In this document: piece after piece, positions 8,109 through 18,500 of the stretch | Layout of the letters: each line of letters begins with the position of its first letter | How positions within the stretch are numbered: the first letter of the stretch is position 1 | DNA from: Shewanella gelidii | GTDB taxonomy: Bacteria > Pseudomonadota > Gammaproteobacteria > Enterobacterales > Shewanellaceae | Assembly: GCF_014647855.1 (NCBI RefSeq) | Contig: NZ_BMPZ01000006.1 | Location: forward strand, 1-64,000 | DNA length: 64,000 nucleotides | Direction of reading: 5' to 3' | The notes under the pieces: generated by a model | Database searches by the model: none | Told to the model about the DNA's origin: nothing | What the model saw: the letters and a program-made list of their open reading frames with translations, nothing else | Made by a program: the position numbers and the translations under genes

Positions 8109-8320
8109 GTCGAGTTGAGTTCATTTAATCAATGGTAGTGAACGCAAGAATCAAAGAAAGCATTGATTGAGCCGTACGATTGATGAGTTTGTTGTTACCA
8201 GTAAGCTCTTTATTTTGAGTATCGACTATTGAACATTTTTAATAATATTCGTGTTGCAATTCATTTTTATACAGATTGTTGATGAATTGAGCATCTGAAC
8301 TCAAAAAAAGGTTTTTATGC

Positions 8321-8347
8321 TTTACAGTGAAACGGCTTGGATATACT
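8321..8347 (+). promoter_or_regulatory. Probable promoter of tRNA-Ser
   Basis: TTTACA (8321-8326) and TATACT (8342-8347) are separated by 15 bases. They are followed by a GC-containing discriminator (GCGTCTCG), as is common for stable RNA promoters, 13 bases before the tRNA. The spacing is shorter than ideal. Confidence 0.5.
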
Positions 8348-8360
8348 ATGCGTCTCGTTC

Positions 8361-8450
8361 GGAGGGGTGGCAGAGTGGTCGAATGCACCGGTCTTGAAAA
8401 CCGGCAACGGTTTACCCCGTTCCAGGGTTCAAATCCCTGCTCCTCCGCCA
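8361..8450 (+). tRNA. tRNA-Ser (anticodon UGA)
   Basis: A 90-base class II tRNA with encoded CCA. The acceptor arms GGAGGGG and CTCCTCC pair, the anticodon stem CCGGT/ACCGG encloses loop CTTGAAA with anticodon TGA at 8395-8397, a long variable arm follows, and the T arm contains GGTTCAAATCC. All parts are visible directly. Confidence 0.97.
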
Positions 8451-8460
8451 CATTAAGGAA

Positions 8461-8490
8461 AAGGGCTACCAGAAATGGTAGCCCTTTTTT
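8461..8490 (+). terminator. Rho-independent terminator after tRNA-Ser
   Basis: The stem GGGCTACCA (8463-8471) pairs with TGGTAGCCC (8476-8484) around a GAAA tetraloop and is followed by six T residues. Confidence 0.93.
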
Positions 8491-8673
8491 GTTGTTGAGA
8501 AAAAGCAGCATATACCTAAAAAGTACTAATTTACAATACTTTAAATTAACGGGTCTCAATATGCATGTATGCAGTTTTTCTTTTCAAATGCGTTATGATG
8601 CGATAAATTGACTGTTTACTGATGTCTTTCTTATCAGTGTATAGTGGTTTCGCTGTAAATTGAGGTGTAACAA

Positions 8674-9318
8674 TTGGTTTCTGTATTTTTAGTTGATGAT
8701 CATGAACTTGTGCGTACCGGTATTCGACGCATTCTTGAAGATGACAAAAATATCAAAGTGATTGGTGAAGCTGGTGATGGAGAAGCTGCCGTTCAGTGGT
8801 GCCGAAATAACGAAGCCGATGTTATTTTGATGGATATGAACATGCCGGGTATTGGTGGTTTAGAAGCGACGAGAAAAATTTTACGTTTCCAACCCCATGC
8901 CAAAATTATTGTGCTGACGATTCATACTGAAGATCCATTCCCAACCAAAGTTATGCAAGCGGGCGCCTCTGGATATTTAACTAAAGGTGCAACGCCACCA
9001 GAAGTGCTGCAGGCAATTCGACAAGTCGCTCATGGGCAGCGTTACCTATCGCCAGAAATTGCACAACAAATGGCTTTAAGTCAGTTTTCTCAAACGGAAG
9101 AAAATCCATTTAAAACACTTTCTGAAAGAGAGTTGCAGATCATGCTGATGATCACCAATGGTGAAAAAGTCAATGATATTTCTGAGCAACTAAATTTGAG
9201 CCCAAAAACAGTTAATAGTTACCGCTATCGTTTGTTCGCTAAGTTAGGTATTAGTGGCGATGTTGAGTTAACTCGTTTGGCGATACGTTATAAAATGCTG
9301 GATACGGGTGAGTTCTAA
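8674..9318 (+). CDS. uvrY: Response regulator UvrY/GacA/VarA
   Basis: This is the response regulator of the BarA-UvrY (GacS-GacA) two-component system, which activates CsrB-type small RNAs and so relieves CsrA repression. The protein has 214 residues. The receiver domain has the acidic pair Asp8-Asp9, the phosphoacceptor Asp54 (ILMDMNMPG) and Lys104. The C-terminal LuxR-type helix-turn-helix includes LSERELQIMLMITNG and LNLSPKTVNSYRYRLF. The start is TTG 8674, preceded by GAGGTG; a TTG start may keep its level low. uvrC follows 135 bases downstream, an arrangement conserved in gammaproteobacteria. Confidence 0.95.
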   Translation: MVSVFLVDDHELVRTGIRRILEDDKNIKVIGEAGDGEAAVQWCRNNEADVILMDMNMPGIGGLEATRKILRFQPHAKIIVLTIHTEDPFPTKVMQAGASGYLTKGATPPEVLQAIRQVAHGQRYLSPEIAQQMALSQFSQTEENPFKTLSERELQIMLMITNGEKVNDISEQLNLSPKTVNSYRYRLFAKLGISGDVELTRLAIRYKMLDTGEF

Positions 9319-9452
9319 CTCGTTAGTGATCAAACTGGAGCTGGATCCAAATAAATTTAGTCTGTAGAAACGGCTAACCAGCTTCTGTTTTTAGCCATGT
9401 TTATCAGCGATTAGCTTCAAAGTTTGTCTATACAAGAACGATAGGGAATCCA

Positions 9453-11282
9453 ATGCCCAATTGCTTCAACCATAAAGCCTTTTTGAAATCAGTCTCGTCT
9501 TCACCCGGTGTTTATCGCATGTACGATAAACATGAAACGGTGATTTATGTAGGGAAAGCTAAAGATTTAAAGAAGCGTCTATCTTCCTATTTCAGAAAAA
9601 ACTTAGATCATGTCAAAACACAGGCTTTGGTGTCTCATATACATCAAATTGACGTTACGCTGACCCATAGTGAAACCGATGCACTCATTCTTGAGCATGA
9701 TTATATCAAGCAATATCAGCCTAAATATAACGTGCTCTTGCGTGATGATAAGTCATACCCTTATATATTGCTGAGCGGGCATAAACACCCTAGATTGGCA
9801 TACCATCGGGGGCCACAAAGGGAAAAGGGGCGTTATTTTGGGCCGTATCCCAATGGTGGTGCCGTTCGTGAAAGCCTCCACCTATTACAACGTATTTTTC
9901 CTATTCGGCAGTGCACCGATATTTACTACAAAGCTCGTTCTCGACCCTGTTTACAATTTCAAATTGGTCGCTGCAGTGCGCCGTGTGTGGATAAGATTTC
10001 TGAAGCTGATTATCAGGAGCAGGTGCAACTTGCTTCTTTGTTTCTAAAGGGAAAAGATCAACAAGTTATCAGTTCATTAGTCGAAAAAATGGAAGTCGCA
10101 GCGCAGTCTCTACAATATGAGCAAGCCGCACGTTTTCGAGACCAAATTGTTGCGCTTCGCAAAGTTTCTGAGCAACAAGAAGTATCGAATACAAGTGGTG
10201 ACATGGATGTGATCGGTGTTCATTACGCGTCTGGCGTAGCTTGTTTTCACTTACTCTTTATTCGCTGTGGTAAGGTGTTCGGTAGTCGAAGTTACTATCC
10301 TCAAATTCCGGAACAAACCGACTTAGGTGAACTACTGCATAGCTTTATGATGCAATTTTATTTAAATGCAGATATTCAAAGGACAATGCCGAAAGAAATT
10401 GTTCTTAGTGAAACATTTGAGGGACAGCAGCAGTTAGCGGAAGCAATATTGCAAGCATTGGGCAAAAAGGTCGTAATTAAAAACCAAGTGCGAGCTGAAC
10501 GAGCGAACTTTTTACGCTTAGCTATCACCAATGCGCAAAACGCCGTGGAAACGCGCTTATCCCATAAAAATACAGTCGAGCAACGATTTTTATTGTTAGA
10601 AGAAGCGCTAGAAATGAGCACTCAAATACAACGAATGGAGTGTTTTGATATTAGCCACACCATGGGGGAAAGTACCGTTGCATCCTGTGTGGTGTTTAAT
10701 CGCGAAGGACCCGATAAAGGAGAGTACCGCAAATACAATATCAATGGGATTACGGGTGGCGATGATTATGCGGCGATGAAACAAGCCGTTAGCCGTCGAT
10801 TCGATAAAATTACATCCACAGGGAAAATTCCGGATGTTCTGTTTATTGATGGTGGCCTAGGCCAGCTTAGAGTTGCTCAAGAAATCATTGATACCCAGTT
10901 TGCCCAAATTGATAAAACCCCATTGGTTATTGGAGTCGCAAAAGGAGAGGGGAGAAAATCGGGCCTAGAAACATTGATATTAGGGGAAACTGAAAGCACT
11001 TTTACGCTCGCGGCTGACTCACCTGCATTTCACCTCATTCAACAAATTCGCGATGAATCACATCGCTTCGCAATTACAGGACACCGTGCAAAACGTCAGA
11101 AGTCACGTAATACCTCGTCCCTTGAAAGTATTGCCGGAGTTGGGCCGAAAAGGCGCAAGGCGCTTTTACAAAATTTTGGTGGCTTGCAAGAGGTTCGTAA
11201 TGCCAGTGTCGCAGAGCTCAGCAAGGTGCCGGGGATCAGCGTTGAAATGGCGCAATTGATCCATGATCAACTCAGAAGTTAG
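9453..11282 (+). CDS. uvrC: Excinuclease ABC subunit C
   Basis: UvrC makes the dual incision in nucleotide excision repair after UvrA/UvrB recognise a lesion. The 609-residue protein shows the expected order: a GIY-YIG nuclease domain at residues about 12-95 ([21 protein letters not shown]), a cysteine cluster ([13 protein letters not shown]), a UVR motif that contacts UvrB at about 200-240, the RNase H-like second nuclease domain ([19 protein letters not shown]), and tandem helix-hairpin-helix motifs at the C-terminus ([25 protein letters not shown]). The length is normal. It lies between uvrY and pgsA. Confidence 0.97.
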   Translation: MPNCFNHKAFLKSVSSSPGVYRMYDKHETVIYVGKAKDLKKRLSSYFRKNLDHVKTQALVSHIHQIDVTLTHSETDALILEHDYIKQYQPKYNVLLRDDKSYPYILLSGHKHPRLAYHRGPQREKGRYFGPYPNGGAVRESLHLLQRIFPIRQCTDIYYKARSRPCLQFQIGRCSAPCVDKISEADYQEQVQLASLFLKGKDQQVISSLVEKMEVAAQSLQYEQAARFRDQIVALRKVSEQQEVSNTSGDMDVIGVHYASGVACFHLLFIRCGKVFGSRSYYPQIPEQTDLGELLHSFMMQFYLNADIQRTMPKEIVLSETFEGQQQLAEAILQALGKKVVIKNQVRAERANFLRLAITNAQNAVETRLSHKNTVEQRFLLLEEALEMSTQIQRMECFDISHTMGESTVASCVVFNREGPDKGEYRKYNINGITGGDDYAAMKQAVSRRFDKITSTGKIPDVLFIDGGLGQLRVAQEIIDTQFAQIDKTPLVIGVAKGEGRKSGLETLILGETESTFTLAADSPAFHLIQQIRDESHRFAITGHRAKRQKSRNTSSLESIAGVGPKRRKALLQNFGGLQEVRNASVAELSKVPGISVEMAQLIHDQLRS

Positions 11283-11428
11283 TGATGATTATTATTCACG
11301 CAAACTCGCCAGTTTTGTTAGTAAAACCCCAGTCTTGATGTAAATTTTGACTATTCGAGTGAGATATATTGATAGGGCTCATGATTTAGGGCAAGATTGG
11401 CGCTGCTTTTTGACTAACTGGTTTTATC

Positions 11429-11980
11429 ATGCCGTTTAATGTACCGATTGCATTGACTTTATTCAGGCTGCTACTTTTGCCTGTTTTCGTAGTTTTCTTT
11501 TACTTGCCGTATGAATGGGCACCGTTTTGGGCGGCCTTTGTATTTTGGCTAGCTGCGGTGACTGATGCACTTGATGGCTATGCGGCTCGAAAACTGAAGC
11601 AGTTGACTCGATTTGGCGCGTTTTTAGATCCAGTTGCAGATAAAGTGATGGTGACGACGGCGCTAGTCTTGTTAGTTGCCGATTACAATAGTTTGTGGAT
11701 GACGTTGCCAGCTTTGCTCATGATTGGCCGTGAAATCGTTATTTCTGCGTTAAGAGAGTGGATGGCTGAAATTGGAAAGCGTGGCTCTGTAGCGGTTTCT
11801 TGGGTTGGTAAATTCAAGACCGCCGCGCAAATGGCTGCAATAACCGGTCTGATCTGGAAGCCGAATGAGTTTATTATCATTCTTGCGTATATCACTTTTT
11901 ATATTGCTGCTGTATTAACATTTTGGTCGATGATGACCTACATTATGGCGGCGTGGAAAGACTTGATTGCCGAAGAATAA
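11429..11980 (+). CDS. pgsA: CDP-diacylglycerol-glycerol-3-phosphate 3-phosphatidyltransferase
   Basis: PgsA makes phosphatidylglycerophosphate from CDP-diacylglycerol and glycerol-3-phosphate in the inner membrane, the committed step to phosphatidylglycerol and cardiolipin. The 183-residue protein has the CDP-alcohol phosphotransferase signature ([20 protein letters not shown] then LDPVADK), with the four metal-binding Asp residues in place, and several membrane-spanning helices. The length is that of the E. coli enzyme. It sits between uvrC and the tRNA operon, as in many gammaproteobacteria. Confidence 0.96.
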   Translation: MPFNVPIALTLFRLLLLPVFVVFFYLPYEWAPFWAAFVFWLAAVTDALDGYAARKLKQLTRFGAFLDPVADKVMVTTALVLLVADYNSLWMTLPALLMIGREIVISALREWMAEIGKRGSVAVSWVGKFKTAAQMAAITGLIWKPNEFIIILAYITFYIAAVLTFWSMMTYIMAAWKDLIAEE

Positions 11981-12063
11981 TGCAATCAACGAACTGAGTT
12001 GCGCAATAATGGCGCAATGAGATCGATAATTGCGCAAACGGATATAAACCGTGTAAACAAGCG

Positions 12064-12091
12064 TTGACTCTGCCCATCAAATCGGTAGAAT
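12064..12091 (+). promoter_or_regulatory. Promoter of the tRNA-Gly/Cys/Leu operon
   Basis: TTGACT (12064-12069) and TAGAAT (12086-12091) are separated by 16 bases, about 90 bases before the first tRNA, with no other promoter-like sequence between. Confidence 0.7.
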
Positions 12092-12181
12092 TCCATTCCG
12101 CAGTCAAGGGGGAGTCAGCAAACCGCTGATTTTACCGAGATAAAAGCCCGCAACATTCAAGCGTGCTTGATAAATGCAAAG

Positions 12182-12257
12182 GCGACATTAGCTCAGTTGG
12201 TAGAGCGATACCTTGCCAAGGTATAGGTCATCGGTTCGAACCCGATATGTCGCTCCA
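12182..12257 (+). tRNA. tRNA-Gly (anticodon GCC)
   Basis: A 76-base tRNA with encoded CCA. The acceptor arms GCGACAT/ATGTCGC pair, the anticodon stem ATACC/GGTAT holds loop TTGCCAA with GCC at 12215-12217, and the T arm contains GGTTCGAACCC. Confidence 0.97.
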
Positions 12258-12276
12258 ATTTTTTGATTGGAACAAA

Positions 12277-12350
12277 GGCGCGATGGCAGAATGGCTATGC
12301 TGCGGATTGCAAATCCGTCGATCTCGGTTCGACTCCGGGTCGCGCCTCCA
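12277..12350 (+). tRNA. tRNA-Cys (anticodon GCA)
   Basis: A 74-base tRNA with encoded CCA. The acceptor arms GGCGCGA/TCGCGCC pair, the anticodon loop TTGCAAA has GCA at 12309-12311, and the T arm contains GGTTCGACTCC. It is 19 bases after tRNA-Gly. Confidence 0.97.
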
Positions 12351-12424
12351 CAAATTACAATTTGGTGAGTGTTCTCGACACAGTATTAACTACCGATAAT
12401 ACGCATCACCAAGTTAACGAGTTT

Positions 12425-12510
12425 GCCCGAGTGGTGGAATCGGTAGACACAAGGGATTTAAAATCCCTCGCTGAATAAGCGTGACGGTTCAAGTCCGTCC
12501 TCGGGTACCA
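12425..12510 (+). tRNA. tRNA-Leu (anticodon UAA)
   Basis: An 86-base class II tRNA with encoded CCA. The acceptor arms GCCCGAG/CTCGGGT pair, the anticodon loop TTTAAAA has TAA at 12459-12461, and a long variable arm (CTCGCTGAATAAGCGTG region) precedes the T arm GGTTCAAGTCC. It is the last gene of the tRNA operon. Confidence 0.97.
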
Positions 12511-12530
12511 TTCTTCCTATGAAGAACAAA

Positions 12531-12557
12531 ATAGCCAGCTAAAAGCTGGCTTTTTTG
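12531..12557 (+). terminator. Terminator of the tRNA operon
   Basis: AGCCAGCT (12533-12540) pairs with AGCTGGCT (12544-12551) around a three-base loop, followed by a T run. Confidence 0.93.
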
Positions 12558-12880
12558 TATCTTGAGCTCAAGTAAGCGACCTCCAGGTATCCAATCTCAA
12601 ACGCCGCTCTTCGTCCTCTTCAAATTGTGAAACATTTTAGTTTAATCAATTTGAAGGGCATCAATATCAATCCTTCGTTACTTACAGCAGCGGCGTCGTT
12701 CTGTTATGAATAAAGCTTAATACTTAGCGGATGATTTTATCGGAATTAGGGTAGACAATTGTGTAATCAACGGCGGTTTGATGAAGTGTCACTCAAAATT
12801 CAAATATCTTTGCCATAATTAAGTGTGTGTGGATTGATTGAATTAGCACAAGGTGTCTTTTGGTTGGAGGAACAGCGTTA
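12558..12880. other. Gene-free stretch upstream of the L,D-transpeptidase gene
   Basis: No gene seen. A CATAAT at 12814-12819 could be a -10 element, but no good -35 accompanies it. GGAGG at 12866-12870 is the ribosome binding site of the next gene. Confidence 0.5.
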
Positions 12881-14281
12881 ATGACAAATAGAGTGTTGGT
12901 GATATTGTTTGCGCTTATACTGTCTTGTCCAGCCCTTGCTAATGAGCAGCAGGCTCGGCAAACACTAATGCGCCAGCTTCAATTACTTGCGCTTGTCGAT
13001 GATGATCAGTTTAACTTTGAACAGCAGCAAGCCCAATTGTCTCAAGCTCCTGACACCGAATGGCGTTCATTAAGCGTGAATATTGCCTTTGATATCGAGC
13101 GGTTCTGGTCTCGTCGTGGCGTGCCGATTTCAAATGAGAACAAATTTACTGATAATGAAGACGAAAATTTTGCGATTGCCAGTGAACCCAATGTAGAAGG
13201 GTACCTAGCAACAACGAATCACATCGCAAAATTATTGTGGATGCAGCAAAAAAATTCGTGGTTGCCCATTGAAGTGAACCGTTTATTGAGACTTGGAGAT
13301 ACGCACCCGCAATTAAATGTTTTAATTAAACGACTATGGTTGCTTGGTGATTTAGCTCAACTCCCTGTCGAACCTTCAAAAATTACCCTTCCTGTACACC
13401 AAGCTCTAATGCGATTCCAGCGGCGCCACGGGTTAAAAGTGGATGGTGTTGTAGGCCCAATGACGCTTAAGTGGCTGAATACAACCCCTTTTCAAAAGGC
13501 TAAACTGCTGGCCAATAATTTCGTAGAAAGTGCTACATATAGAACATCGATTGGCAGTCGCTACTTACTGGTCAATATTCCTGCTTTTGAAATGGTTCTC
13601 GTTGATGACAATGAAGAGCAGTTGAGATCTCGCGTTATTGTGGGGAAACCTTATCGGCCAACCCCAATTTTGAATAGTCAGATTTCTAACATCGTATTGA
13701 ATCCCCCTTGGCGTGTTCCTCGTCGAATTATCTATAGAGACTTGCTGCCTCATATTCGAAAAGATGGCACCTATATAGAGAAGCGTCAGTTTCAGGTATT
13801 TGATTACCAAGGCAACCTGCAGGACAAAGGTGCAGAGGAGTGGCAGTCGCTCGCTTTAGGCAAGTTTCCCTATCGCCTTGTACAAAAGCCAGGCTCATTG
13901 AATGCTTTAGGGCGATATAAGTTCCACTTTGCCAATCGACATAGCGTGTATCTTCATGATACACCAAACCCTGAATTGTTTAATGAAGCGAATCGTGCGC
14001 TTTCGTCTGGCTGTATTCGTGTGGAGTCTGTGACTGCGCTTGCGAATTGGATGGCATCTAATCTAGTGAAAGACAAACAAACTTGGGTAGATCTGCAGTC
14101 CACAAATCAGACAACCCAATGGTTCTCGCTTAAAAGTAACTTACCGGTACATCTTGTATATTGGACTGCATGGGTTGATGAGGTGAATCAACCTCAGTTT
14201 CGTAATGATATCTACAATCTCGCCGAGAAGCGTCTAAATACCCAAAATGTGACACTAAACAAGCTCGCTTTAACTCACTGA
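12881..14281 (+). CDS. ldtD: Periplasmic L,D-transpeptidase, YcbB/LdtD-like
   Basis: Enzymes of this family form 3-3 cross-links in peptidoglycan. I place the start at ATG 12881, behind GGAGG, giving 466 residues with a signal peptide (VLVILFALILSCPALA). An earlier in-frame TTG at 12860 would put the ribosome binding site inside the gene. A peptidoglycan-binding domain lies at about 165-200 (ALMRFQRRHGLKVDGVVGP) and the YkuD catalytic domain follows. Its active-site motif has His in YLHDTPN and the nucleophile Cys378 in SSGCIRVE. The large insertion in the catalytic domain is the usual YcbB capping loop. A MepK-like endopeptidase gene follows, as ycbK follows ycbB in E. coli. Confidence 0.92.
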   Translation: MTNRVLVILFALILSCPALANEQQARQTLMRQLQLLALVDDDQFNFEQQQAQLSQAPDTEWRSLSVNIAFDIERFWSRRGVPISNENKFTDNEDENFAIASEPNVEGYLATTNHIAKLLWMQQKNSWLPIEVNRLLRLGDTHPQLNVLIKRLWLLGDLAQLPVEPSKITLPVHQALMRFQRRHGLKVDGVVGPMTLKWLNTTPFQKAKLLANNFVESATYRTSIGSRYLLVNIPAFEMVLVDDNEEQLRSRVIVGKPYRPTPILNSQISNIVLNPPWRVPRRIIYRDLLPHIRKDGTYIEKRQFQVFDYQGNLQDKGAEEWQSLALGKFPYRLVQKPGSLNALGRYKFHFANRHSVYLHDTPNPELFNEANRALSSGCIRVESVTALANWMASNLVKDKQTWVDLQSTNQTTQWFSLKSNLPVHLVYWTAWVDEVNQPQFRNDIYNLAEKRLNTQNVTLNKLALTH

Positions 14282-14443
14282 TAAATTGCGTTTTAATAAT
14301 TTATTATTCGCTGTAGCTGAAATATTAATTTTCGTCCACTTGAAATTTTCTAACTATCGCGGTATTTTGCCTATCAAATTGGCTAAAAAAACAACTATAG
14401 GCTTGGATGCATTTTAGGGGTTTTAGACGAAAATGGTGTTCCA

Positions 14444-14992
14444 ATGACTATAATTTGTCCTTCTCGCAGACAACTTTTGCTGGGCTTAAGCGGTGCTGCA
14501 ATGTGTTCCATTATTCCCTCCAAAGCGATGGCAAGTCGATCGACGACTGGCGCACGTACACTAAGCTTTTATAATCGCCATACCGGTGAGCGTGGCGCTG
14601 GAACCTACTGGCTTGATGGTAACTATCAATCAGAAGCGTTAAATGATTTTAGTCACTTGTTAAGGGATCATCGTCAAAATCAAGCTGCACCGATGGATAA
14701 ACGGTTGTTTGATATGCTGCATGCATTGCAAGACCACATGAGTATTCAAGAAGAAATTCACGTTATCTCTGGTTACCGTTCGCCAAAAACAAACCAAATG
14801 TTATCAAACGCTAGCTCTGGAGTTGCAAAAAAAAGTTACCATATGCGGGGTATGGCGATGGACATTGCAATTCCAAGTATCAAGCTTTCCTCCCTGAGAG
14901 ACGCAGCGCTTAGTTTAAAACTCGGTGGTGTAGGCTATTATCCTAAGTCGGGCTTTATTCATGTGGACTGTGGCCCTGTACGCAGCTGGTAA
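14444..14992 (+). CDS. mepK: Murein endopeptidase, MepK (YcbK, DUF882) family
   Basis: MepK-type enzymes cut peptide cross-links of peptidoglycan, including the 3-3 links made by L,D-transpeptidases such as the upstream gene product. The protein has 182 residues. The N-terminus has a twin-arginine motif (SRRQLLLGL, Arg8-Arg9) before a hydrophobic stretch ending at AMA, so export is probably by Tat. The zinc-binding M15-like motifs are SYHMRGMAMDI (His and Asp ligands) and FIHVDCGP (His ligand), and the substrate-loop motif is SGYRSPKTN. The length is normal for the family. Confidence 0.92.
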   Translation: MTIICPSRRQLLLGLSGAAMCSIIPSKAMASRSTTGARTLSFYNRHTGERGAGTYWLDGNYQSEALNDFSHLLRDHRQNQAAPMDKRLFDMLHALQDHMSIQEEIHVISGYRSPKTNQMLSNASSGVAKKSYHMRGMAMDIAIPSIKLSSLRDAALSLKLGGVGYYPKSGFIHVDCGPVRSW

Positions 14993-15068
14993 TATTCCGA
15001 GTCCTTTTTAAGTTTGGCCGACACTCTTTTTCGCTAAAGTTTTGCTTAAGCCTTTGACCACTTTAAGC

Positions 15069-15097
15069 TTGTAGTGGCTCTGGGGCTATGTTAGTAT
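15069..15097 (+). promoter_or_regulatory. Promoter of rplY
   Basis: TTGTAG (15069-15074) and TAGTAT (15092-15097) are 17 bases apart and are followed by a GC-rich discriminator (TCGCGCGC), as expected for a stringently controlled ribosomal promoter. Confidence 0.55.
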
Positions 15098-15176
15098 TCG
15101 CGCGCTTTAAGACGAGCCTGCATTGGTCGAGAATGCTGGCACCTATTTATTATTTTATGATTTAAGTGAGAAAAAC

Positions 15177-15464
15177 ATGTCTTACACTATTAACGCACAA
15201 GTCCGCACAGATCTAGGGAAAGGTTCGAGCCGCCGCCTACGTCATGCTGGTCAAGTTCCTGCAGTAATCTACGGTCCAGGAAAAGAAGCTGTATCTATCA
15301 GCATCATTCATAAAGATGTTATCAACCTTCAGTTAAACGAAGACTTCTACACGACTGACCTAACTTTGGTTATTGACGGTAAAGAAGTAAAAGTTCGCGT
15401 ACAAGATGTTCAACGTCACGCGTTCAAGCCAATGGTTGAGCACTTCGATTTTAAATACGCTTAA
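15177..15464 (+). CDS. rplY: Ribosomal protein L25, short form
   Basis: L25 binds 5S rRNA in the large subunit. The start is ATG 15177 ([20 protein letters not shown]), preceded by GTGAG. An earlier in-frame TTG adds residues foreign to the family. The product is 95 residues, the single-domain form of E. coli rather than the longer CTC form. Conserved features are [19 protein letters not shown] at the N-terminus and the closing [15 protein letters not shown] segment. Confidence 0.97.
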   Translation: MSYTINAQVRTDLGKGSSRRLRHAGQVPAVIYGPGKEAVSISIIHKDVINLQLNEDFYTTDLTLVIDGKEVKVRVQDVQRHAFKPMVEHFDFKYA

Positions 15465-15484
15465 ATTGCGAATTTAACTCGATA

Positions 15485-15511
15485 AAAAAGCGCCTATTTG
15501 GCGCTTTTTTT
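15485..15511. terminator. Bidirectional terminator between rplY and tamB
   Basis: AAAAAAGCGCC and GGCGCTTTTTT pair around loop TATTT. The A run on one side and T run on the other let it serve both converging genes. Confidence 0.93.
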
Positions 15512-15531
15512 GTAGCTAAAATTTATATTAC

Positions 15532-18500
15532 TTAGAGATAAAAGCTGTAATAAAGGTCGAGAGATTGGCCTAGCGTCCCTGAGACTGCTTCTAAATAGAG
15601 CTGGGATAGAAGAAAGTATCTTGCTGTGATTTCATAGCCAGGAGTTAAAACACCAACGCCATATTTGACCATTAGTTTTTCACCCAAATATCCGCTGATC
15701 GCAAACCGACCATCATCGTTCGCATCAAGTTGAACATTGTTAAAACCGAACTTCTCTGCAAGCTCTGATGTATTACTGCCAAAGCTCTCAATTGCTTTGA
15801 CACCTAATTGACTGGTTAATGCCTGCGCAGCGCTCAACATCAGCGCATCTGAATCTGTGCCTTGGTTGTTTAGTCCTTTGCCTTTGACTATATATGAGAT
15901 GATCTCTGCTTGTTCTTTTGTTGGGTTAGAAAATAGTTGTACGATTGGCTTTCTGGGCGTTCCAGACACTCTCACACCCACGGTAATGTCTTCTTCTTTG
16001 ATTTCTCGAGTTGCTTCTATATTAAGATTGGGTAGTTCACTTGGTCCAACAAATTGCAACTCGCCACGATCAATGTTGAGTGTTTGCCCCATAAATTTAT
16101 ACGTGCCATGAATCACTCGTATATCCCCAAAAACCAAAGGCGGGCGATTTATTTGTTGCTCAATACTTAACGTACCTTGAAGCCGTCCTTTGAGGCCAAG
16201 ACCATTGATTGACACATTATCATTAACTATTAACTTCAGTTGTGCTTCAGTAGTCATTGCCTGAGTTTGCTGTTGTTCTTTGGCAATTGAATCATCAAAA
16301 ATGACATCGCTCGAAACATCAACCGCTCCCTCTGGGAGTTGCTCAATTGTAATCGCTCCGGAGGGAACCATGACTTCTCCTTTCACGCTCAGGTGATCAG
16401 GGGTGAAGGAGAGTTCTATATTCGGGGAAATGGCTAATATCGCAGTAGGGGGCTGAATAATCGTAAGGTCTGTACCTTGGACACGCACATCACCTTTGAG
16501 TTTGCCATTTGGCCATTCAAATTGTGCTTGAACCTGACTTTGGCCGTCGCCCATTTGCCACTGACCCGATAGTTCTGCTCGCTTGCCAAGTAATAGGCCC
16601 TGGATTTCAATGTGATCGAGTAATGTTGGGTTTGCTCGACTGGCGATCATGCCTTTGTTTAACGAGAAATCTCCTTGAAGGATGGGTTGGCTAAGAGTGC
16701 CTGAAAGGTTAAGTTTGCTGGAGAGTTTACCCGCGAGTGTTTCAGCTCTTGGGACAAAAGCGCTTAACAGCGCGAGATCTACCCCTTGTAGATTGAGTAT
16801 ACCTTGCAACGTTTTTTCAGTGTTTACACCTATATCTATCTGGCTTTGAAAATTTTCAAAGTGATCGGATTGGACTTCGATGCTCGATCGTAGCCATTCG
16901 TCATCTAAATCAATTTTGGCGTTTAGCTGTTGGTATTTTAACGCGACCGGATTTTCTTCGTCATGATGAATGGATATCTGCCCTGGTTGAAGTTCAGTAT
17001 TTAACTGAAACTGGGGGGCTTTGTTTGGCTGCCACAGCGCCAAAAGAGACATCTTACTGTGACCTTGCCATCGGACTGCTGCAGGGAGCAGAGGTTGAGA
17101 TATCGCTCCAATCTCGCCATCAAAGGTAAGATTTAGTTTCCCTTGTTTTCCTAAAGCTGAAGCCGGCTGAAGGCAAAGTTGGCTTTTCGGGTGTACAAGG
17201 CAAAATGGATCAAAATTTAATTCTTGCTGCTCCGGCTTCCATGAAAGATGAAGTGGTTGCTCTATTTGCCATTGGCCTAACACGCTATTGACTGAAAAAT
17301 TACGGACTTCAGTCTGCCATTGGCTAGTGCTTTCGGAATTGTTATAGATAGCGCTATCGATGCGAAGATCACCAAAACTATGGATGCCGACTTTCTGTTT
17401 AAAATCATCCCCTTTAGTTGCTAGCGTTAAAGAGCTCAATTCAATATCGCCAAGTTTGATTTGACGCGCATTGAATGAACCTGCAAATCGATTATTACTA
17501 TTCGGTAAATAAAACCCTTTAATTTTAGTTTTTGCTAGGGAAGCTTCACCATAATTCAGCCCAGAGGCTTGTGCATTTAAAGTGAATTGTGGGTTTTCTT
17601 TGATGCCATCGATGTCAATTTTTGCTTGTAAAGAACCCTGTAGCTCTGGATGCCAATAATATAAATCAGGTACAGACAGCCAAGATTTGACCTGCCATTG
17701 TTCACTGGCTTGCCCTTCGATTCTTAATGTTGAACCTAAGGCTCGGGCATTGAAGGCTTTCGTTTTCAGGTTTAGAGCGTGATCAAGTGTAATATCACCG
17801 ACCACAAGAAACGGGAGTTGCTTAATGTGGCCTTTTAGCCGGGCTTTATTAATTTCTACTTGCCATTGGTTTTCGAATGGCCTGTCGTTGTGCTGAGAAC
17901 CGGCAATGTTTTGCATGTTTTCAGCAATAAGTAGTGTTCCATTTGAGTCTAGTGTGCCTGCAATATGTCCTGCAAACGCTTGTGTTTCGGCAGTAACTGT
18001 ATCTGGCTGGATGCTGTTGATAAGTTGATAAAGCTCAGTTAATTGCAAATCCAGATTTGTGTTCTTTGTTTGCCATGTGAATGTTTGAGCTGTTGTCTGC
18101 TTTGAATGTTTAGGGGAGTGAGCGCCGAGCGATAGCTCGGCATCAAGTAAAATTTGGCTCTGGGAGGTTTGCAATTCAAGTGCTCGAATTGACAGCTCGG
18201 CTTTGCTGTCCTGTGGTGTTATTTGGTTTTCAAATTTGCAGCTAAAGTTGTGCCATATCGTGTTGGCAAACTTGCCTTGGCTGCTAAATTCTCCTGACTG
18301 CTGCAGAATGTCGCCGCTTATATTGGCTGAGAATTCACTCACTTCAATCGCAGAAGTTTTTAACTGGCCTTGATACTTGCTATCGCTGATCTCGAGGGAA
18401 AATGGATGCTTTGGATCAGATACATCAACCTTACCTTTAAATGAGGTGGTGTTTTCACCAGCTAAATGCCCAGAGAAATTTAAGTTGGACAAATCGTCTT

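Noticed and set aside
12163..12478. Frames overlapping the tRNA cluster
   Set aside because: They translate tRNA-Gly, tRNA-Cys and tRNA-Leu sequence.
15123..15176. Extended N-terminus of L25
   Set aside because: The family start is [12 protein letters not shown], with a ribosome binding site just before ATG 15177.
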